From positions 43,709,502 through 43,773,501 of the forward strand of contig NC_080571.1 of NCBI RefSeq assembly GCF_030247185.1: 64,000 nucleotides of DNA, written 5' to 3'. The translations under genes were made by a program, and so were the position numbers. Below the pieces are notes generated by a model. It did no database searches. It saw only the letters and a list, made by a program, of their open reading frames with translations, and was not told the DNA's origin. This DNA is from Malaya genurostris. Its lineage: Eukaryota; Arthropoda; Insecta; Diptera; Culicidae. Of the stretch, positions 12,724 through 23,968 are shown piece after piece (position 1 is the stretch's first letter; each line of letters opens with the position of its first letter).

Positions 12724-12783
12724 TAGGTTTTGCACGATGACGACACAAATGAACTGCCGATGAATCAAGTTCATCTTTGACAG
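12724..12783. repeat. Mutator-like MITE, copy 3, left-end fragment
   Basis: A 60-bp block from TAGGTTTTGCACGATGACGA to TTTGACAG repeats the left end of copy 1 (12014-12073) in direct orientation. It passes directly into the mariner remnant. Confidence 0.8.
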
Positions 12784-13127
12784 TTTGTGAGTGAAGTGAC
12801 AAAAGTTATAATGAAAGATCGTGAAGTGAAGCTCAGTGAGGTTGCTGAGATGACACAGATATCATATGGAAGTGTATTTACTATCATGAATATGATATTC
12901 ATGAAAAATTGAGCATGAAAAAGGTTTTTTCTAAGTGGGTGCCGCGATTGCTTTCGATGGAACAAAAACAGCAACGAGTCGATGATTCATAAAAGCAGTT
13001 TATCGAAAAAAAAACGTTGGAACCATTGTATCACTCTAAAAGGTGATTATGTTGATGAATAAAAAAAAATTTGCAAAAAAAAATGTTGTTTCCATTGTTA
13101 GTCTCGGGCTTATTGATCCATGTGTTA
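12784..13127 (+). pseudogene. mariner (DD34D type) remnant, 5'-truncated and internally deleted
   Basis: Conceptual translation shows the second helix-turn-helix region (KVIMKDREVKLSEVAEMTQ), then after a frameshift KLSMKKVFSKWVPRLLSMEQ, the mariner hallmark linker. It then jumps to the C-terminus (RWNHCITLKGDYVDE). The catalytic core is missing. The right end, TTAGTCTCGGGCTTATTGAT followed by CCATGTGT, is almost identical to the right inverted repeat of the mariner at 33928-34641. The left inverted repeat is gone. Confidence 0.85.
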
Positions 13128-13198
13128 TCATTATTTCGGATAAATGGACTTAGCTTTATGATTTTCGAGATCAATCCGTCTCGAATGAGCATTTAAAT

Positions 13199-13286
13199 TA
13201 TTGATATCGGTTAATCCATATACGAGAAATGAGTTTTGATGCGGTAATGAATTTTGACGTTTACGTCACTTATGCCATTATACCAC
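13199..13286 (+). repeat. Dispersed repeat shared with 61390-61466
   Basis: A TTGATATCGG-TAATCCATAT block, then TTTACGTCACTTAT-CCATTATA. The same order and orientation appear at 61.4 kb. The second half is the inverse of the motif in the 1.4-1.7-kb repeats. Confidence 0.6.
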
Positions 13287-13423
13287 TGGAATCGTAAGTG
13301 ACAGCCATTCGAACGTCAAACCTGTTTGAAGAACCAATAGTAGTTCCCAAACGAACTATTTTTACCTTTTTTCATATATATGAAAAATAGGTATAGAATT
13401 CGCTCAAACTTTAGAAAAACTTT

Positions 13424-13550
13424 GCGAGGCCCGGAGGGCCGAGTGTCATATACCAATCGATTCAGCTCGACGAACTGAGCAAATGTCCATGTGTGTGTGT
13501 GTGTGTATGGGTATGTGTTTGTATGTGTGTTGTCAACTAAGAGATCAAGA
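13424..13550 (+). repeat. Dispersed repeat with GAGGCCCGGAGGGCC motif and GT run
   Basis: Contains GAGGCCCGGAGGGCC, GAGTGTCATATACCA, CGACGAACTGAG and a (GT)n stretch. A diverged inverted relative with the same word order lies at 22286-22354. From memory these words are common in mosquito genomic repeats. No class is assigned. Confidence 0.6.
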
Positions 13551-15924
13551 TCTCAGAGATGGCTGGACCGATTTTGATCAAACCAGTCGCAAATGAAAGG
13601 TCTTCCCGTCACCCTGAACGCTATTAAATGGTTTTGAGATCAAATGTTTATGTTAAAAAAATCATTTTTGTTTGACATTATTTGTCACAATTGACCTTGA
13701 AAACAGAATATGTATTCAGACTTAGATTCCACACAGCTTTCCAACAAGTCATAGATTGTTTAAATCCGTCCATTTTTAACAGAGATATCGATATTTTTGT
13801 GTAAGCGTCTTTTCGTCTTATTTCAGTAGTAGGAGTTTTACGCGTGAAACACGATTTTCAATAATGTGTTATGCAATTGTTCCTTGGTACCTGAAAGACC
13901 ATGCACAGTACCATTTTATATGACGTTTCAATTTTAGCACGGTTTGTTTTTGGCAAAATGATCGTTCGAATATGACATATGTATTAGAAAAATGACAGTA
14001 TTTTCAAATTCAAACCAATATTCAATATTTATATTGATTTATACTGCTTGCAACAATAATTACTGGAAGAACACGATTTCTTACACCCTTATACCATTCG
14101 ACAAAATTCATCGAGAGAAACAAATATGTGTGTGAGAAATAATTTCTTGAATTTTTCTCGGATTTTTCTGGCTTAACTGATTTCTACACATTTAGACTCA
14201 TGTGAACAGTCCTATGCTCCCACAAGATATCTGAATTTCATTTAGATCCAACCTCTGGTTTCGGAGCTACAGAATGATATATGCAATGAAATTAAAATAA
14301 TGTCACTCATTTTGCTAGTAAATGACTGAACCGATTTCGTTCATCTAACATTCAACTAAAAGGTCTGAAGGTCTCATAAAACTGCTTGTTTTTCAATCAG
14401 ATTCGACTTACGGTTCAGGAGATACAGGGTGATTAGTTTAAAAATTTCACACACATTTATCGGGTTTATCGGGTTCACAGATCGTTTTCAAAAGCATCGG
14501 GAATAGAGAAGCTAAAAGAAGGTCAAAACAAATTTAATAAACAAAAGTTCAAATTAAAATAAATTTCCAATTATGAAATTACAGAGTGATAAGTGTTCTA
14601 AATTCAAACAGTCATAGAAGATGACGTTACTAACAAAATTTCAATGTTGGGTTCAAAACTATTTCAATTTATTTGTCATACTAATTCATAAACATACGAA
14701 CTATTTTTGGTATTGCTGGTCTCTGAATACCGTTTCTGGAAGTATCATAAATAATGACAAAAACTTTAAAGAGAAGATTGAAAGGAATAATATTAAGGTT
14801 CATAGAATTTCTATCTTCGATTCGTGTTGCAGTTCGAAAATTTTAATTACAATTCATTTAAAACGACGGTCATTATGTTAAAATAATTTCATGAAAACTA
14901 AACACAACGAAGAATATTCACGCGAAAAACACGTGCTGATTGATAAAAAAGGTATCATCTCACTGCTGGTGGATTAAGCACGTTTTTTGAACTAACATGG
15001 ATTCTATCGTTTTTATATCGGTACCAGTACCGTTTATACGAGTTTTAAATTTCAGATTTTTTTGCACTCAACCTCCATGTTCCATTGCAAAATGGTCGGT
15101 AGTTTCCTTTGCTTCCGTTTAGTTTTTAAAGTCAAAGCCTGCTCTGCTCGCTAACACTCATAACACGTTCGTAAATAAACCATCCCACGGAAGCCCGTGA
15201 ACGCGTGATGTTTTTTTTATTCGCAGTTTCAGGTTAAGCCAGGATCTTCCTTCAGTCTGTTAAATACGGTGTCTTTCCCCCATCCCCTGTGCAACCCTGT
15301 GTAGTAATTTATCGACTGTGAAAATTTATTAACATTGCTTCGGCTTCCACCGGAACTGGGATTGTTCCAGAATGGTTACTCCCGTGGGCGACTTTGCTCG
15401 TCCCTGGCAACTGGGTTTCCTTTCGTAAACGTTGCACTATGTTTCGGTTTCCGTTGCACCAACCTGTGCCATTTGTGTTTTTCGTGTTCTGTGAGAATTT
15501 GCGCAGTTTGTGTTCATATATGAATGGACGCAATGTTTGTGACACGGAATTAGTGACTTACTTAGAGCCGGGTGCTAATTCGGACTGCAAAACATTTTGA
15601 TAAGATGAAAAACTGAGAAAAAATCTTTCAAGAATTATAAATAAATTGCAACAATTTTTCTTCCAATGTCGGCCCGTGATGCCAATGATTGCGAAATGTT
15701 CGCACCACCCTTGCCTCTAATGAAACTCGATCATTATCACTACCCTTTCGTTTGAAAAAAAATGAAGTTTCACACTCGTTGCCTTCGAATGACGATGCGG
15801 ACATGTTCTTCGATTTCAATCAATGCAATTATCAAGAATTAAATGATCAAATTTCACGTGTAAATTAGGTTGAAATACTCACGCAGAGCAATTTGGATGA
15901 AGCAACAGAAAAGTTTTATTGGGA
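13551..15924. other. Non-coding stretch with scattered repeat-like words
   Basis: The part to about 14.5 kb contains phrases such as GAGATGGCTGGACCGATTTT, typical of an old dispersed element continuing from 13.4 kb. The rest to 15924 looks single-copy. The frame at 14621-14881 and the overlapping frames near 15.3-15.8 kb on both strands show no domain. Confidence 0.4.
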
Positions 15925-18702
15925 ACTAGCTGAATTACCCGGCGTTGCTCGGAAATGTTTCGTGAAGGGAAGGCCGAAAAAAATTCTCGAAGTTGTCCTG
16001 CTTAGTGAAATACTCTTGTAGTGAAACATAACTTAGACGGCAACTCGATTGAACAATACTCCGTTCATGTTCAGATGGCGAATGATCAGTGTCCCATCTC
16101 AGAACTCACAATAATCATAATTTTCATGGTATTCTCGACAAACTGGGTCAGTTTTGTATTTGAACCATTTTGTTAGAAACATTTAAAACACCTTTCTCTC
16201 TATTAATACCTTCTTAGTAACCTCCGAGTTTCATATGTATATGTGCTTGTAACGCACTTCCGTACTTCCTCGTCACATGCGATCTACAATACCTTTGGCT
16301 TCCATAGCTATGAACACTTAATACTCTCTCCTCTTTATAAAAATATTTATGACATCATTCATTGCTCAAAAAATCCATCTGATAATGATTTTTTCATAAC
16401 GAAAGGCTGTTTAACATCATAACTGCATTCGTACTATAGAATAACATTTTTATATAATTCATTTTACCAAGGCTTTAACCATTTTGGCCGTTCATCAGGG
16501 AGGAAAACTTATAGAATAACGATTCAGTTAATACAATTGTTGTTGTAAATTTATTTCCATTACCTTGAGTCGACAATTTTTTCAATTTACATAATAAAAT
16601 GCACATTGGTTGTATGATTTCGTCAATTCAGATCAATGTTGAGAATACTTATTCCCCCTCACTCTTGTGAATATTTTTGTGAACCTCACTTAGTTGCTAG
16701 AAATATACTGTACTCGTAAATTTTTCGTAAAACCCGATTAATTTTCCCTTTCTTTTTCCAAGTCGGGGCACTTACCCCACTCTCTCACACTCTAAATAAC
16801 CATATAATCTATTTTTATTTAACTTCCTTTTTGTCAGTGAACTTACTACAGATGTTCTTCATGATTACCCTGAGTAGTATAGAAAGTATCTGTGCTTTTC
16901 AAAAAATATCGATTCCCACCTTTGGTACATGCTGAGACTTGAATACACTCACGTTCTTAGGCAGACAAAGATTATTTTCCCTTAGTTCTTTGAATTCCCC
17001 GGCAAAATGGAACCAAATCTTTTGAAATTATTTAAAGAAAAATTCGACCTTGAAGTTCTTGCCACTCTCTTGTTTTATAAAAAATGGGAGATTAAAATTT
17101 ATTTTCAAAAACCCCTTCTTCTAGTCTAAATATAGATTCTCTTCAAATTTCGTCATTGACCCTCTCCCCCCTGTTAAGGACACTTCCTACACACTTTCCC
17201 CTCTGAAAATGTCCTAATGATCATTTCTGAAGAGCTTCTTTGTGCCAAATTTGATAGCAATCTGTTCAGTAGTTCCGGAGTTGCATTGTTACAAACTTTA
17301 CATCTCCTTTTCAGAGGGACGTACTACATCCACCCCACACGAATACCTTAAGTTGCACAAGAAGTATCTATATTCTTCAAAAAGTATCGATTCTCGTCAA
17401 ATTGAATAAATTTTTTCATGGCCCCTGTTAAGGATAGTTGCTACGCTCTCTCCCCCATAAAAATACCCTTACAACTATCTCAGAAGAGCAAAAAGCAGCT
17501 ATGCCAAGTGTGATAGCAATCCATATTCAAATTTTATAGCAATTCGTGCAATAGTTCCGGAGTTATGCCGTTACAAACATTACACTACTTTTTAAGAGGC
17601 ACTTACTACACCCTCTCCCCACAGAATATCCTTATAATCTTATCTAAGTTGTGCAAAAAGTGTCTTCAAAAAGTACCGATTCTCGTCAAATTAGATAACA
17701 TTTTTAATGACCACCTTTGTTAAGGACACTTTCCACGCTCCCTCCCCCCATGGAAATATTCATATAACCATCTCTGAAGAGCAAGATGTACATGTACCAG
17801 GTTTGATAGCAATCCGTTAAGTAGTTTTGAAGTTATGCCATTACAAACATTACACCCCCCTTTTTAAAGGCATTTGCTGCATCCATCTTCCATTAAATTA
17901 AATCTACGGTATGCAAAATGTTTCTAAGATCTTCAACAAATGTCGGTTTTCATCAAGTTGTGTGGATTTTTTCATGACGCCTCCTTGGTTATGACACTTG
18001 CTACGCTCTCTCCCCCATAAAAATATGCTTATGACCATCTCTGAAGAGCAAGAAGTACATGTGCCAAGTTTGATAGAAATCCGTTCAGTGATTCCGGAGT
18101 TATGCCATTACAAACATTACAACCCCCCTCCCCCCCTTTTAAAGGCACTTGCTGCATCCACCCCCCATATAATCTTATCTAATATATGTAAAATGTTTCT
18201 ATGGTCTTAAAAAAGTATCGATTCTCGTCAAATTAGACAAATTTTTTCATGACCTCCCCCTGTTAAGAATACTTACTACGCTCCCTCCCCCATTAAAATA
18301 TCCTTATGACCATTTCAGAAGAGCAAGAAGTATCTGTGCCAAGTTTGGTGGCATTCCGTTCAGTAGTTTCGGAATTATGCCGTTTTAAACATTACACCCC
18401 CCAATTTAAAGGCACTTGCTACATCCACTCCCATATAGTCATATCTAAGGTATGCAAAATGGTTCTACGGTCTTCAAAACGTATCGATTCTTGTTAAGTT
18501 ATATGAATTTTTCCATCACCCCCCCTTGTGTATGACACTTGCTACGCTCCCTACCATATAAATGTACTCCCTAAACCATCTCTGAAATGCAAGAAGTACC
18601 TGTGCCAAGTTTGGTGGCAATCCGTTCAGTAGTTCCGAAGTTATCGCGTTACAAACATACAAACTTACATCCATTTTTATATATATATATATATATATAT
18701 AG
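15925..18702 (+). repeat. Dispersed repeat A, long copy
   Basis: Starts CTAGCTGAATTACCCGGCGT followed by TGCTCGGAAATG, and ends ACATCCATTTTTATATATAT. The 3' part holds about six ~268-bp units (CAATCCGTTCAGTAG-type blocks near 17260, 17531, 17812, 18079, 18354 and 18619). The unit at 17.8 kb is a closer match to the first unit of the window than to its own neighbours, so unit order predates dispersal. No reverse transcriptase or transposase was seen. It may be a non-autonomous or 3'-end fragment of a larger element. Confidence 0.75.
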
Positions 18703-20580
18703 ACTAGCTGAATGACCCGGCGTTGCTCGGAAATGTTTCGGGAAGAAAAGGCCGAACAGAATTCCCGAAGTTGTCCTACTTAGTGTAATACTCTAAGCAG
18801 TTTTATGTTGCTATTCAATCAATTTTACCTTACACTTCCCATGTTTGGGGCACTTGCTACCTTTTAATCTACATTGACATAAAAGTAGTATCTGTATTTG
18901 TCCCTTTCCTCCCCTTTTATTAGTGAACTTACTACAGCTCTCCTTCATGATAACCCTTATGACCACCTCTTAGTAGTGTACGAAGTATCTGTGCTCTTCA
19001 AAAAGTATCGATTAATTCAGTACTACTTAATTCAAATTAACGATAGCAATACTATCTAGCACAATCTTGACATTCTTTCCCCTCTCTTATTTTGTAAAAA
19101 AAATCAAGATGAAAATTGATTTTCAAGATCCTCTTCTCCTAGTCTGAATCCGCCCCCCTATCTTGTTTGACGACGAATAAGAAAATGTTACAATAAACCT
19201 TTGTCATGAATACCTAAGCTTGTCGTGACTTCATCTGAATAGTAAAAAGTATCTGTGCCAAGTTTGGCGATAATTTACTGAGTTGTTATAAAACTTTGCA
19301 ATCCCCCCCCCTTAAAATATCCACCTAGTTAGGTGTGGCGAGTTTGAGTTGTTTTGGCGTTACGTTCGATTATATTAACAATTTGAACTTTGCTCCTCCC
19401 TTGGATGAGACCCTTACTTTATCCACCCGCTCCCACTCTCTTCTTAAAAATGCTCTTAGGATCATCTGAAGCGCAAAGCCCTTTTTTAGAGGCACTCATT
19501 ATATTCACCCCCCCACAAATATCCTTAAAACCATTTGAGTTTTTCAAAATGTATGTATGGTTTTAAAAAGTATCAATTCTCTTTAAATAAGATAAATTTC
19601 GACATGGCCTTCTCAAATTAAGAACGCTTGCTACACACTCTCTCCCCTGAGAATGTCCTAATGATCATCTCTGAAGAGCAAGAAGTACCTATGACAAGTT
19701 TGATTGCAATACGTTCAGTAGTTTTGGAGTTATGCCGTTAAAAACATTACACCCCCCTTTTTAAAGGTACATCCAACCCCCATATAATCATACCTACGGA
19801 ATGCAAAATGTTTCTATGGTTTTCAAAAAGTATCGATTCTCGTCAAATTAGACACATTTTTTCATGACCACCCGCCTATTATGGACACTTGCTACGCTTC
19901 CTTCTCCACAAAAATACCATTATGACCATCTCTTAAGATCAATAAGGATCTGTACCAAGTTTGATAGCAATCCGTTAATTAGTTCCGGAGTTATTACATT
20001 ACAAACATTACACCCCCCCCCCCCCCTTTTAAAGGCACTTGCTACATCCATCACCCATATAATCATATCTAATATATGCAAACTGTTTCTATGGTCTAAA
20101 AAAAGTATCGATTCTCGTCAAATTAGACAAATTTTTTCATGACCCCCTGTTAAGGACACTTACCACGCTCCCTCCCCCATAGAAATACCCTTATGACCAT
20201 CTCAGGAGAGCATGAAGTATCTGTGCCAAGTTTGGTGGCAATCCGTTCAATAGTTTCGGAATTGTGCCGTTTCAAACATTACACCCCCCTTTTTAAAGCC
20301 ACTTGCTACATCCACCCCCCGTAAAATCATATCTAATGTTTGCAAAATCTTTTTATGGTCTTTAAAACGTATCGATTCTTGTCAAGTTATATGAATTTTT
20401 TCATGACCCCCTCCTGTTAATTACACTTGCTACGCTCCCTTCCCTATAAAAATGCTCCCTAAACCATTTCTAAAATGCGAGTAGTACCTGTGCCAAGTTT
20501 GGTGGCAATCCGTTCAGTGGTTCCGAAGTTATGGCGTTACAAACATACAAACTTACATCCATTTTTATATATATAGATAG
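18703..20580 (+). repeat. Dispersed repeat A, second copy head-to-tail
   Basis: Begins again with CTAGCTGAATGACCCGGCGT immediately after the TA tail of the preceding copy, and ends ACATCCATTTTTATATATAT. It has four recognisable ~268-bp units (near 19708, 19969, 20239 and 20507) and a 15-base C-run near 20011. The tandem placement suggests insertion at, or recombination through, the TA tail. Confidence 0.75.
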
Positions 20581-21832
20581 ATTAGATTCGATTTTTCAAC
20601 ATTTCGTTCCTCGAAGAAGGCGCAAGCGAAATTTTAACAACGCCATTCTTTCAAAGTGTGCTAAGTAATAACTCACCGACTTTGTCAGAATCGTACCTGA
20701 GTAGTCTACCGATTTATTTACTGAACTTACCTGCTACGGCTTTCACTGAACGCAAAGTACACAATAATCTACGACAAGTCGATGGATCCAAACGAGCCAT
20801 AAACGGACGAAACGGATTCCCTAATTGGATAACTAATTGGTTTATGTCGTATCTCACTGATTGAAGTTCTACCGTACAAGTCGGAACTGTACTCTTTGAA
20901 TCCTTCAATGTTACATCGGGTGTTCCACAAGGGAGTCATCTCGGCCCACTCCTCTTCGTTCTATTCGTTTACGAACTTTGCAGTGTATTGTCGTCATTTA
21001 AAGTGATGTAGTGCAGATGATCTCAAACTCTATCGCATCATCACAAGTCTTTTAGACTGTTGTGCTCTGCAAATGGACATTAAGAGGGTTTTAGACTGGT
21101 GTGATAGAAACGGCATGACAGTGAACATTAAGAAAAGTAATTCAATAACCTTCTCACGAGCACATTCACCGATTTTATTCGATTACTCAATAATGGCGGC
21201 TACCATTAAGAGAGTTTCATCTGTTAAAGACTTAGGCATCATTTTCGATCGCAAGCTCCGCTTCATCGAACAGTTTGTCTTTGTTACTGCGAAATCCTTT
21301 GCAGTTTTGGGACTCATTAAACGCAACACGCAAGATTTCAACGATGTGTATTGTCTAAAAACAATTTACATCGCCTTAGTACGAAGTGTTTTGGAATATG
21401 GAGTTACAATTTGGGCTCCGCATCATAATGTTCACATCGACCGGATCGAAAGGATCCAAAAATTATTCGTCCGATTTGCTCTTCGACGACTACCTTGGCA
21501 GAATCATCTTCAATTACCACGTTACGAGAATCGCTCTGCTCTCATCAACCTACCGACTCTGCAAAATAGACGAGTACATCTACAAAGGCTCTTCGTTTTA
21601 GATCTACTGACTGATAACCTGATACTGATTGCCCCGTGCTACTTGAAAGAATTCACTTGAATGTTCCAGGAAGATCATTGCGAAGAAAGGATTTTCTTAG
21701 ACGCTCATTTCATCGCACACAGTATGGTCATAATAATCCAATGGATGTTTGTTGCCATCGTTTCAACAGCGTGTATCATCTGTTTGATTTTAATATTAGC
21801 AAAGACACGTTTAAATAAAAAATATTATTAAG
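20581..21832 (+). pseudogene. Non-LTR retrotransposon reverse transcriptase, 5'-truncated
   Basis: Pieces in several frames spell the C-terminal half of a LINE reverse transcriptase: FPNWITNWFMSYLTD, a stop, SGVPQGSHLGPLLFVLF (motif PQG), then CADDLKLY where one extra base splits the YADD catalytic box. A 195-codon frame follows (21073-21660) with VKDLGIIFDRKLRF, the LVRSVLEYG region and LRRLPW. It ends in the AAATAAAAAATATTATT tail near 21832. No RNase H was seen. The clade is unresolved (CR1- or Jockey-related). It is dead, with at least one stop and frameshifts. Confidence 0.8.
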
Positions 21833-23080
21833 TCAACATTAGTGTTTAGTTATATAGCCAAAGTCTGTACGAAAGGTTAACTCTAATCGAAGACAAAAAA
21901 CGAAAGAAAGTTCCGCTTTGTGTAATTTTTCTTCATTAATATCGGTGCTTTCGAAACCGAAAACCGGATACTAGTAGTCCCAAAATAGGTTTATATACCT
22001 GCCATCTAGATGAATTTACTAGTAAGTTTTATAAAAATTTGCACCTCGTTCTGCCATCACTCGTGAACAAATACTCATAAAATTGAAAATTTTTCGACTA
22101 TCGCGCTGTAATACCGGAACAGGAAGTCGGATCCGGATCAACTTTTCGAAAAAAAATTTCAATACCTTTCATTTGCATCCAGGTTTGTGAAAATCGGTTG
22201 AGAAATTTCCGAAAAAATTGAGTTCGCATTTTCTCATGAATTTGCACTTATTATCTTGTAACTCCGGAACCGGAAGTCGGCTCATGCAGACATTTTGTGT
22301 TCTCGACGAACTGAATCAAATGGTATATGACACTCGGCAATCCGGGCCTCAGTTGTGAAGTCGGTCAATACGCGAAAGGTAAAAAGACGGTCAAAAGACT
22401 GTACTGATTTTAAAGAGCTTACGTGTCTTCGAAGAAGTTTCACGAGATTATATAATGCTTCTTTTGAAAGTGGCACCCTAATTTTTGTGAGTCGAGGAAG
22501 ACCGATGTCGAATTGAAAAAAAAGTTTGAATTTTTTTTTCTATGATAATTCATTTTAAATAATAACAAACATTTCGAGTGTTTTGCTGAATAAACTGATG
22601 ATAGAATGATATAAACTATGAAAAAAATGCATTTTTAGATCTATTTGTTCTATTTTAAAAACAGTTTTATAGATTCATCTTCGTAGAATATGTCTTTATA
22701 ACCTGAGCATATATTGAAAAGTATTAGATATTTAAATAAGTAAGTTGTTCGAGTACACCAAGTTTTTAAGATGTCACTATCAAGACATAAAACAAATTAA
22801 ATGCGAAAAATAAGCGTTTTTCAAGTTTATTTTATTCAAAATTTTGAAACTTTGAACACACACTAAGCACTATATGAATCACTATACCATCTAGTGAAAG
22901 CAGTTAAAGTTTTAGAATGTGGATTTGGTGGGCTAAAATGTTGTATAACTTCTCCAGAAAAGAATAAACCAACAAGAATATGGAATTTTATATTTGCTAC
23001 AATTATTCAAAACAAAGTATCCATAAAAAATAACTCGAAACAAGTTAAGATTAAAAAACTGGTTTTGAGGGAGTTGCTAT
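21833..23080. other. Non-coding stretch with dispersed-repeat words
   Basis: 22080-22354 carries CCGGAACAGGAAGTCGG, CCGGAACCGGAAGTCGG and the inverted relative of the 13.4-kb repeat. The rest is AT-rich. Short frames (22282-22476 minus, 22894-23082 plus) have no recognisable content. Confidence 0.45.
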
Positions 23081-23386
23081 AGAAAACGCTTTGTATATCC
23101 GATTCGGTGCGACCTAAACATTTGGTATTTTTTATTAAATTATTTTCCATATTCTAGAGCTTTGTAGAGAATGGCATTTTTCTATCCCTCCAGGAAAGAA
23201 AGGGTTGAGTATATTTTTTTTATCAAAGTAGGCCATGAATAATTAGTGATAGAATTAGATTGCGCGGTATATATTTGCAAATAATTTCTAAAAAGCAACT
23301 TTATGTAGTAAAAGAACGGTTTGGCAGCTACTGAATTAAGAAAGTTCACGCTTTTATCGATTTAAATTTTAACCAACTGTGCAACG
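23081..23386 (+). repeat. Diverged second copy of the Transib-like right end
   Basis: Blocks align in order with 32380-32668: GCTTTGTATATCCG, TTTTTCTATC, GGTATATATTTG, GCAGCTACTGAATTAAG and TTCACGCTTTTATCGATTTA. It ends AACCAACTGTGC where the main copy ends AACCACAGTG. Divergence is high. This supports a real transposon family with at least two insertions. Confidence 0.6.
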
Positions 23387-23554
23387 TTCAAAAATCGAAT
23401 GAGAGAGCGACCTGAGCATTTAAGGCAGACCCGTACCCAGGATCTCGTTTCGGGAGGGGCCCAAAGATAAAAAATAATGTTACTGAAGATTTCTTATGAA
23501 CCTAATTCTCGGTGTGCCTGTTACGGGTGTTTTTCACAGACACTTTAAACTTTT

Positions 23555-23568
23555 CTACTGGAACTGTT
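23555..23568. repeat. Jockey target-site duplication, 3' side
   Basis: CTACTGGAACTGTT, repeated exactly at 30062-30075 on the other side of the element. It lies inside hAT-type MITE copy 2. Confidence 0.92.
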
Positions 23569-23691
23569 TTTTTTTTTTTTTTTTTTTTATATTTTTTTTT
23601 TTAAATAACTATTTATTGGAATATGAGTTAAAATTAAATTATTAAGATTTAAATTGGGTGTTCAGCCACAAGTGGTGACTTTTCAGCCCTG

Positions 23692-23848
<157 letters not shown>

Positions 23849-23968
23849 TTGGTTATTACCATGAAGACATCATTTGCTTCCGCAATTCTGAGATTTTTGT
23901 GTAGGGAAAATTCTAAACCTACTTGTATTGTGTAATGGGGAAAAGGAACTTATATACTAACTTACTAA

